Shown one piece after another: positions 58,264 through 64,000 of a stretch of 64,000 nt of DNA. The translations under genes and the position numbers were made by a program. Source of the stretch: Streptomyces sp. LUP47B. GTDB lineage: Bacteria > Actinomycetota > Actinomycetes > Streptomycetales > Streptomycetaceae. Position 1 is the stretch's first letter. Every line of letters begins with the position of its first letter. Below the pieces are notes generated by a model, which had not been told where the DNA came from, ran no database searches, and saw only the letters and a program-made list of their open reading frames with translations. The stretch lies in NCBI RefSeq assembly GCF_001746295.1, contig NZ_MJAH01000021.1, positions 1 to 64,000 of the forward strand, read 5' to 3'.

Positions 58264-60111
58264 GTGGGTACGCCCATGCCTGGAGCCGGTCGGCACAGAC
58301 GCCGGATACGTTTCGCCCTGCCCGTCGCCGCGGCCGGCATCGCCGCCGCCGTGACCGCCGCGGTGCTGACGACGTCCGCCGGCGCGGCCACCGCGCTGCC
58401 GACACCGACCGCGAAGCCCGTCGTCAGCCAGCCGTCGCTCGCCACGCTGAAGAAGCGCATCGTGGGCGCCGAGGCCGGCGACGACATCGCAGGCCAGACG
58501 ACCAAGAAGTCGTCCCGCAGCGCGAGCACCACCGCCACGACCGCCGGCCCGAAGATCATCGGCGGTACGACGACCACCATCAGCAGCGCGCCGTACATGA
58601 CGCAGCTCTGGTACTACGACGACAAGGGCACCACCGACGAGAGCGACGACCTCGGCTTCTTCTGCGGCGGTTCGGTCGTCTCGCCGACGAAGATCCTGAC
58701 CGCTTCGCACTGCGTCAAGGGCTACAACTGGGCCAAGTACGGCGTCGTCGTCACCAGCGCCACCGTGCTGCCGACCACCGACGCCGACAACAACACCGAC
58801 CTGCACGGCGGCCAGGCCACCGCCGTCCTGCGCCAGTGGAACCACCCGTCGTACAACGCGACCACGATCGACAACGACGTGGCGGTCCTCACCCTGGCGG
58901 CCCCCGTCAAGGCGACCCCGATCCGCCTGACGACGAACACCGACACGACCTCGTACACGGGCACGGCCGCCAAGACCGCCAAGGTCTACGGCTGGGGCCG
59001 CACCAGCTCCACCACGCAGGACATCTCCGAGACGCTGAAGACGGCCTCGCTGCCGATCCAGTCGGACGCCACCTGCGCGGGCGCCTACGGCAGCATGTAC
59101 ATCAAGGGCCACAACGTCTGCGCGGGCGAGCCCGCCACCGGCAGCGACACCGGTACGACGGCCATCTGCAACGGCGACTCCGGCGGCCCGCTGGTCGTCG
59201 CCGGCCGGATCGTCGGTGTCGTCTCCTGGAGCGCCGACGACGGCGTGCCCGGCCACGACTGTGTCGTCGAGGGCTCCTACGGCGTCTTCGCCAAGGTCAG
59301 CGCGTACGTCGGCGCGGCCTACACGCAGATCGACGACGGCAACCTCAGCTACACCGACGGCAAGGCCGACATCTACGCCCGCAAGTCCTCCACCAAGGTG
59401 GGCTACGAGCTGGACTCCAAGGGCACCTCGCTGGCCACCCGCCAGTCCCTGGGCGACTGGAGCGGCGTCAACCTGGTCCGGTCCGCCGACCTGAACCGGG
59501 ACGGCTTCCAGGACTGGGTCTACCGGACCACCGCCGGCGCGGTCTACTGGGATCACTTCGTGCTCAACAGCGCGCGTGACGACGGCAGTTGGGTCAGCAC
59601 GAAGATCTTCACCAACTGGAAGACCCGCACCCGGATCATCGCCCCCGGCGATGTCACCGGCGACTACCTGCCCGACCTGATCTCGGTCGACAGCTCCGGT
59701 GTCCTGTGGATCTACCCGGGCAAGGGCAACGGCACCTTCAGCTCGCCGTCGCGGGTCGGCGGGGGCTGGAGCCAGTACAACGCGCTGGTCGGCCACGGCG
59801 ACTTCAACGGTGACGGCAAGGCCGACCTGATCGCCCGCAACAAGAGCACCGGCGCCGTCTACCTGTACAAGGGCGCGGGCAAGTCCGGCACGGGCGCCTT
59901 CGCGGCCCGAGTCAAGGTGCGCAGCTGGCCCAGCTACAACGCGTTCGACGCGGTCGGCGACTTCACCGGCGACGGCAAGGCGGACCTCCTGATCCGCAAC
60001 GCCAGCGGCTCGCTCTACGTCTACCCGGGCACCGGGAAGGCCACCAGCGAGATCTTCGGCACAGCGAAGTCACTGGGCACCGGTTTCCAGCAGTACGACA
60101 TCTTCGGGTGA
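58264..60111 (+). CDS. Secreted trypsin-like serine protease with FG-GAP repeats
   Basis: A 615-residue exported protease. Signal peptide about residues 15-45 (LPVAAAGIAAAVTAAVLTTS), pro-region, mature S1 domain beginning KIIGGTTTTISSAPYMTQLW with the catalytic triad His in ILTASHCVKG, Asp in TIDNDVAVLTLAAP and Ser in AICNGDSGGPLVVA. The C-terminal 200 residues hold four FG-GAP/VCBS-like calcium-loop repeats: DLNRDGFQDWVYR, DVTGDYLPDLISV, GDFNGDGKADLIARN and GDFTGDGKADLLIRN. Such repeats form a beta-propeller that binds substrate or cell surface. GTG start with GAGGGGGG nearby. Monocistronic, with a terminator following. Confidence 0.95.
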   Translation: MGTPMPGAGRHRRRIRFALPVAAAGIAAAVTAAVLTTSAGAATALPTPTAKPVVSQPSLATLKKRIVGAEAGDDIAGQTTKKSSRSASTTATTAGPKIIGGTTTTISSAPYMTQLWYYDDKGTTDESDDLGFFCGGSVVSPTKILTASHCVKGYNWAKYGVVVTSATVLPTTDADNNTDLHGGQATAVLRQWNHPSYNATTIDNDVAVLTLAAPVKATPIRLTTNTDTTSYTGTAAKTAKVYGWGRTSSTTQDISETLKTASLPIQSDATCAGAYGSMYIKGHNVCAGEPATGSDTGTTAICNGDSGGPLVVAGRIVGVVSWSADDGVPGHDCVVEGSYGVFAKVSAYVGAAYTQIDDGNLSYTDGKADIYARKSSTKVGYELDSKGTSLATRQSLGDWSGVNLVRSADLNRDGFQDWVYRTTAGAVYWDHFVLNSARDDGSWVSTKIFTNWKTRTRIIAPGDVTGDYLPDLISVDSSGVLWIYPGKGNGTFSSPSRVGGGWSQYNALVGHGDFNGDGKADLIARNKSTGAVYLYKGAGKSGTGAFAARVKVRSWPSYNAFDAVGDFTGDGKADLLIRNASGSLYVYPGTGKATSEIFGTAKSLGTGFQQYDIFG

Positions 60112-60150
60112 AACAGCAGGTGAGCGCGGCCTGACCCACTCACGCGACTA

Positions 60151-60189
60151 CGCAGAGTGCTCATCGCCGTACGCGATGGGCACTCTGCG
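60151..60189. terminator. Terminator after the protease gene
   Basis: CGCAGAGTGC (60151-60160) and GCACTCTGCG (60180-60189) pair perfectly, extended inside by TCATCGC / GCGATGG with one mismatch pair, around a five-base loop. It closes the protease transcript. Confidence 0.85.
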
Positions 60190-60307
60190 TTGTGCAACCC
60201 TTTGTCGAGTTTCGCCGTCTGACCAGGCGGAGCGAAGATGGAGCGGTACTGACCGCGCCTGACCCTGAAAACAGGGGGTAACCGACCGGACGAGATTCGA
60301 GGAGCGC

Positions 60308-61393
60308 ATGTCAGTCGAGGGCAGTGGCAAGGGACGTCGTCGCAAACCCCGCAGCAAGGGGCGAAAGGGCCTGTTGATCACGGCCTGGGTCGCCGCGGGG
60401 ATCGTCGTGCTGGGCGGTACCGGGGCGGGTTACCTGTACTTCAAGCTCAACGGCAACATCAAGAGCGTCGACATCGACCAGGTCCTCGGCAGTGACAGGC
60501 CCACGAAGGCCGACAACGGCTCCGAGAACATCCTCGTCCTGGGCTCGGACACCCGCTCCGGCTCCAACAAGAAGCTCGGCGGCGGCACCGACGACGGCAG
60601 TGCCCGCTCCGACACCGCGATGATCATCCACGTGTACGAGGGCCACAAGAAGGCCACCGTGGTCTCCATACCGCGCGACACCCTGATCGACCGCCCGCAG
60701 TGCACCGACACCGACGGCAAGGAGCACGACGCCGCCTCGGACGTCATGTTCAACTCCGCGTACACGACCGGTGGCGCGCCCTGTGCCGTCAAGACCGTCG
60801 AGTCCATGACCGACATCCGCATGGACCACTACCTGGAGGTCGACTTCAGCGGCTTCGAGAAGCTGGTCGACGAACTCGGCGGGGTCACGGTCACCACGAC
60901 CAAGAACATCAAGGACACCGACAGCCACCTGGACCTCAAGGCCGGCACGCACGAACTCACCGGCGCCCAGGCCCTCGGTCTCGTCCGCACCCGGCACGGC
61001 GTCGGCGACGGTTCCGACCTCGGCCGTATCCAGCTCCAGCAGGCCTTCATCAAGGCGCTGGTCAAGCAGGTCAAGAGCGTCGGCGTGCTGACCAGCCCCA
61101 AGAAGCTGTACGACCTCGCGAACACCGCCACCAAGGCCGTCACCACCGACTCCGACCTCGGCTCGGTCAACTCCCTGGTCTCCTTCGCGAGCGGCCTCCA
61201 GCACATCAGCCCGTCGGGCATGACCATGGTCACGATGCCGGTCCGCTACGACCCGGCGAACCCGAACCGCGTGATCGTGCAGGAGACCAAGGCCAAGCAG
61301 ATCTGGACGGCCCTGGAGAACGACCGGACGATCCCGAAGTCGGCCACCGAAGGCACCGCGACGGGCCAGGCCAAGGGCGTCGTCACGTCGTAG
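60308..61393 (+). CDS. LytR-CpsA-Psr family wall-polymer ligase
   Basis: A 361-residue protein: basic cytoplasmic N-terminus, one membrane segment (LLITAWVAAGIVVLGGTGAG, about 22-41), then an external LCP domain with ENILVLGSDTR, DTAMIIHVYEGHKKATVVSI, PRDTLIDRP (Arg binding the polyprenyl pyrophosphate) and TRHGVGDGSDLGRIQLQQAF. LCP enzymes transfer teichoic acids or other glycopolymers from lipid carrier to peptidoglycan. ATG with GGAG upstream. It lies between the protease and rpmE with its own promoter region. Confidence 0.93.
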   Translation: MSVEGSGKGRRRKPRSKGRKGLLITAWVAAGIVVLGGTGAGYLYFKLNGNIKSVDIDQVLGSDRPTKADNGSENILVLGSDTRSGSNKKLGGGTDDGSARSDTAMIIHVYEGHKKATVVSIPRDTLIDRPQCTDTDGKEHDAASDVMFNSAYTTGGAPCAVKTVESMTDIRMDHYLEVDFSGFEKLVDELGGVTVTTTKNIKDTDSHLDLKAGTHELTGAQALGLVRTRHGVGDGSDLGRIQLQQAFIKALVKQVKSVGVLTSPKKLYDLANTATKAVTTDSDLGSVNSLVSFASGLQHISPSGMTMVTMPVRYDPANPNRVIVQETKAKQIWTALENDRTIPKSATEGTATGQAKGVVTS

Positions 61394-61543
61394 GACACCG
61401 CTTGCCGAGCGCTGGGAATAGATCGCGGGGCCCCCTCGTTTTGGGGGATGCGGCCAGTGCTGGCAGACTGGTACGTCGGTCCCGGTTCACGCCCCCGCAA
61501 TCCGCGATGGCGACCCGGCGCCCTCCCGAAACTAGGAGACACC

Positions 61544-61762
61544 TTGAAGCGCGACATCCACCCCGAGTACGTCGAGACGCAGGTCAGCTGCACCTGTGGC
61601 GCGTCGTTCACCACCCGTAGCACGATCCAGAGCGGCACCGTCCGTGCCGAGGTCTGCTCCGAGTGCCACCCGTTCTACACGGGCAAGCAGAAGATCCTCG
61701 ACACCGGTGGCCGTGTGGCCCGCTTCGAGGCCCGCTTCGGCAAGGCTGCTGCCAAGAAGTAG
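61544..61762 (+). CDS. rpmE: 50S ribosomal protein L31 (zinc-binding form)
   Basis: A 72-residue ribosomal protein: LKRDIHPEYVETQVSCTCGA, then CxC and the later CSECHPFYTGKQKILDTGGRV. The presence of the CxC and CxxC cysteines marks the C+ zinc-containing L31 type, expected in zinc-replete conditions. It starts with TTG (61544-61546) and TAGGAGA seven bases upstream. A classic intrinsic terminator follows before prfA. Confidence 0.96.
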   Translation: MKRDIHPEYVETQVSCTCGASFTTRSTIQSGTVRAEVCSECHPFYTGKQKILDTGGRVARFEARFGKAAAKK

Positions 61763-61773
61763 CGAGCCACCAG

Positions 61774-61821
61774 CGCCGGTCCACGCCGCACTCCTCGGAG
61801 TGCGCCGGGACCGGCGTTTTT
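61774..61821 (+). terminator. Intrinsic terminator of rpmE
   Basis: CGCCGGTCC (61774-61782) pairs with GGACCGGCG (61808-61816), with an inner GCACTCC/GGAGTGC stem, followed by TTTTT (61817-61821). One of the few U-tract terminators in the window. Confidence 0.92.
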
Positions 61822-61865
61822 GGTCGCCCGCCTTCCCCCTTCATCCGCAGTACAGGAGCCCTGAG

Positions 61866-62942
61866 ATGTTCGAGGCCGTCGAGGAACTCGTCGGTGAGCA
61901 CGCCGACCTGGAGACGAAGCTCGCCGACCCGTCGGTCCACTCCGACCAGGCCAACGCGCGCAAGCTGAACAAGCGCTACGCCGAGCTCACCCCGATCGTC
62001 GCCACGTACCGCTCCTGGAAGCAGACCGGCGACGACATCGAGACCGCGCGCGAACTGGGCGCCGACGACCCGGAGTTCGCCGCCGAGGTCAAGGAGCTGG
62101 AGAAGGCCCGCGACGGGCTGACGGAGAAGCTGCGGCTTCTCCTCGTCCCGCGCGACCCCAGCGACGACAAGGACGTCATCCTCGAGATCAAGGCCGGCGC
62201 GGGCGGCGACGAGTCCGCGCTGTTCGCCGGCGACCTGCTGCGCATGTACCTGCGCTACGCCGAGCGCGTCGGCTGGAAGACCGAGATCATCGACGCCACC
62301 GAGTCCGAGCTGGGCGGCTACAAGGACGTCCAGGTCGCCGTGAAGACCAAGGGCGGAAACGGCGCCACCGAGCCCGGGCAGGGCGTCTGGGCCCGGATGA
62401 AGTACGAGGGCGGCGTGCACCGCGTGCAGCGCGTCCCGGCGACCGAGTCCCAGGGCCGTATCCACACCTCCGCGGCCGGCGTGCTGGTCACCCCCGAGGC
62501 GGAGGAGGTCGACGTGGAGATCAACCCCAACGACCTCCGCATCGACGTCTACCGCTCCTCGGGACCCGGCGGGCAGTCCGTCAACACGACCGACTCCGCC
62601 GTGCGCATCACGCACATTCCCACCGGAGTCGTCGCCTCCTGCCAGAACGAGAAGAGCCAACTGCAGAACAAGGAGCAGGCCTTGCGTATCCTGCGCTCCA
62701 GGCTGCTCGCGGCGGCGCAGGAGGAGGCGGAGCGCAATGCCGCCGACGCCCGGCGCAGCCAGGTCCGCACCGTCGACCGCTCCGAGAAGATCCGTACGTA
62801 CAACTTCCCGGAGAACCGCATCTCGGACCACCGTGTCGGCTTCAAGTCGTACAACCTGGACCAGGTCCTGGACGGCGACCTCGACGCGGTGATCCAGGCC
62901 TGCGTCGACGCGGACTCGGCGGCGAAGCTGGCGGCCGCGTAA
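61866..62942 (+). CDS. prfA: Peptide chain release factor 1
   Basis: A 358-residue release factor for UAA and UAG stop codons. MFEAVEELVGEHADLETKLA starts the helical domain; the tripeptide anticodon-like region PAT occurs in RVPATESQGRIHTSA (E. coli PxT), and the GGQ catalytic motif in SSGPGGQSVNTTDSAVRI, whose Gln is the methylation target. ATG 61866. It is followed at 49 bp by prmC, which methylates this Gln. Normal length. Confidence 0.97.
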   Translation: MFEAVEELVGEHADLETKLADPSVHSDQANARKLNKRYAELTPIVATYRSWKQTGDDIETARELGADDPEFAAEVKELEKARDGLTEKLRLLLVPRDPSDDKDVILEIKAGAGGDESALFAGDLLRMYLRYAERVGWKTEIIDATESELGGYKDVQVAVKTKGGNGATEPGQGVWARMKYEGGVHRVQRVPATESQGRIHTSAAGVLVTPEAEEVDVEINPNDLRIDVYRSSGPGGQSVNTTDSAVRITHIPTGVVASCQNEKSQLQNKEQALRILRSRLLAAAQEEAERNAADARRSQVRTVDRSEKIRTYNFPENRISDHRVGFKSYNLDQVLDGDLDAVIQACVDADSAAKLAAA

Positions 62943-62991
62943 AGAGGTACCTACGCACGACCGAGTACCGAGTACGACACGGAGGACTTGC

Positions 62992-63837
62992 GTGAACCTG
63001 CTGCTCGCAGAGGTGGCCCAGGCCACCCAGCGGCTGGCCGACGCCGGCGTGCCCTCGCCGCGCAACGACGCGGAGGAGCTCGCCGCGTTCGTGCACGGCG
63101 TGAAGCGGGGCGAGCTGCACTCCGTGAAGGACGCGGACTTCGACGCCCGCTACTGGGAGACCATCGCGCGCCGTGAGCAGCGTGAGCCGCTCCAGCACAT
63201 CACCGGGCTCGCCTACTTCCGGTACCTCGAACTCCAGGTGGGGCCCGGTGTGTTCGTGCCGCGGCCGGAGACCGAGTCCGTGGTCGGCTGGGCCATAGAC
63301 GCCGTCCGCGCGATGGATGTCGTCGAGCCGTGCATCGTCGACCTGTGCACCGGCTCCGGCGCCATCGCGCTCGCCCTGGCCCAGGAGGTCCCGCGCTCGC
63401 GCGTGCACGCCGTGGAGCTGTCCGAGGAAGCCCTGCGGTGGACCCGTAAGAACGTCGAGGGGTCGCGGGTCGACCTGCGGCAGGGCAACGCCCTGGACGC
63501 CTTCCCCGACCTCGACGGCCATGTCGACCTGGTCATCTCCAACCCGCCCTACATCCCGCTCACCGAGTGGGAGTACGTCGCTCCCGAGGCGCGGGACTAC
63601 GATCCCGAACTCGCCCTGTTCTCGGGGGAGGACGGCCTCGACCTCATCCGCGGTCTGGAACGGACCGCACACCGGCTCCTGCGCCCGGGCGGTGTCGTCG
63701 TCATCGAGCACGCCGACACCCAGGGCGGCCAGGTGCCGTGGATCTTCACAGAGGAGCGGGGCTGGGCCGACGCGGCCGACCACCCCGACCTCAACAAGCG
63801 CCCCAGGTTCGCGACGGCCCGCAGGGCGATGCCGTGA
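62992..63837 (+). CDS. prmC: Release factor glutamine methyltransferase
   Basis: A 281-residue SAM methyltransferase modifying the GGQ glutamine of release factors. N-terminal helical domain followed by ITGLAYFRYLELQVGPGVFV and PRPETESVV, SAM motif IVDLCTGSGAIALALAQEV, and the diagnostic NPPY in LVISNPPYIPLTEWEYV. GTG start (62992) with GGAGG upstream. Directly follows prfA, the usual pairing. The C-terminal stop overlaps the GTG of a 17-codon reading frame leading to the sua5-like gene. Confidence 0.96.
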   Translation: MNLLLAEVAQATQRLADAGVPSPRNDAEELAAFVHGVKRGELHSVKDADFDARYWETIARREQREPLQHITGLAYFRYLELQVGPGVFVPRPETESVVGWAIDAVRAMDVVEPCIVDLCTGSGAIALALAQEVPRSRVHAVELSEEALRWTRKNVEGSRVDLRQGNALDAFPDLDGHVDLVISNPPYIPLTEWEYVAPEARDYDPELALFSGEDGLDLIRGLERTAHRLLRPGGVVVIEHADTQGGQVPWIFTEERGWADAADHPDLNKRPRFATARRAMP

Positions 63838-63887
63838 GCCGCACTCCCAAGACTTCAGAGCAGTACGTGTACGAGGAGGCCCGCTAG
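63834..63887 (+). CDS. Possible 17-residue leader peptide between prmC and sua5
   Basis: GTG (63834-63836) overlaps the prmC stop and opens VSRTPKTSEQYVYEEAR, ending TAG two bases before the sua5 ATG. Translation would be coupled to prmC and would end beside the next start codon, whose ribosome site (GAGGAGG) lies within the frame. It may be a translational bridge; it could equally be chance. Confidence 0.35.
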   Translation: MSRTPKTSEQYVYEEAR

Positions 63888-63889
63888 AT

Positions 63890-64000
63890 ATGGCACGGCG
63901 ATACGACACCAACGACGCGACCGACCGCACGACCGGTCTGCGCGAAGCCGCGTCCGCCGTCCGCCGTGGCGAGCTCGTGGTCCTCCCGACCGACACGGTG
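63890..64000 (+). CDS. L-threonylcarbamoyladenylate synthase, N-terminus only
   Basis: The last 37 codons of the window read MARRYDTNDATDRTTGLREA, then ASAVRRGELVVLPTDTV, the beginning of the Sua5/YwlC/TsaC family (the VVLPTDTV strand starts the ATP/threonine-binding core). It makes the threonylcarbamoyl-AMP for the t6A tRNA modification. GAGGAGG lies about 10 bases before ATG 63890. The gene continues off the right edge. It follows prmC in the usual actinobacterial order. Confidence 0.9.
   Translation, partial: MARRYDTNDATDRTTGLREAASAVRRGELVVLPTDTV

Overview
The window is a GC-rich chromosomal segment of a Streptomyces or very close relative. The grounds are codon usage, GTG/TTG starts, a complete conservon (cvnA-D), Kgd-type 2-oxoglutarate dehydrogenase, an ArgS-related NrtL gene beside lysA, and the order hom-thrC-thrB-rho-LCP-rpmE-prfA-prmC-sua5. 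From memory the two flanks resemble the S. coelicolor region around SCO5281-SCO5362. This was not checked by any search.

Layout. 0-9 kb: start of kgd, a two-component system, a spermidine-synthase-like protein, a rhomboid-like membrane protein, three acetyltransferases (one frameshifted), and lon with a HAIR-type operator. 9-20 kb: secreted GH25 lysozyme, MarR regulator, a 1.26-kb gene-free stretch of tandem repeats, a PP2C-like protein, the conservon followed by an FAD monooxygenase, and an NlpC/P60 hydrolase. 20-24.5 kb: TetR regulator, two divergent di-iron proteins sharing a probable operator, a frameshifted membrane protein and a DUF3291 protein. 24.5-31.6 kb: PBP/FtsW pair, Gly-Gln-repeat SH3 secreted protein, sensor kinase with lipoprotein, CX5R phosphatase, NERD-like protein. 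32-38.6 kb: LigD-type polymerase divergent from Ku, cyclophilin, ECF sigma factor with a membrane partner, a membrane acyltransferase, an SDR. 38.9-45.9 kb: hemerythrin, actin-like MreB homologue with two DksA/TraR zinc-finger proteins, divergent NarL-type two-component system, and a fused SecDF. 46-48.6 kb: a decayed integrative element bounded by a direct repeat at tRNA-Arg(CCG), with a nonsense-mutated DUF6083 gene just outside it. 48.8-64 kb: conserved housekeeping block for lysine and threonine biosynthesis, transcription termination, translation release and tRNA modification.

How genes work together. lysA, hom, thrC and thrB form the aspartate-family block. prfA and prmC are release factor 1 and its glutamine methylase. 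CvnA-D form a membrane-associated GTPase signalling set. FtsW and PBP are a glycosyltransferase/transpeptidase pair. Ku and the LigD polymerase belong to non-homologous end joining.

Most unusual features. (1) Tandem repeat arrays lie directly downstream of the stop codons of three minus-strand genes. In two of them the repeat unit spans the stop codon, so the gene tail itself has been duplicated; one duplication is an exact 89-bp repeat. (2) The MreB-like/DksA/DksA/NarL-type system/SecDF cluster, with a dense CCCAT/ATGGG motif cluster between its divergent halves. (3) A tRNA-borne element reduced to about 2 kb. Three single-base frameshifts were found (about 5.42, 23.51 and 47.72 kb), at least two of them in or beside G/C runs; they may be real decay or sequencing errors.
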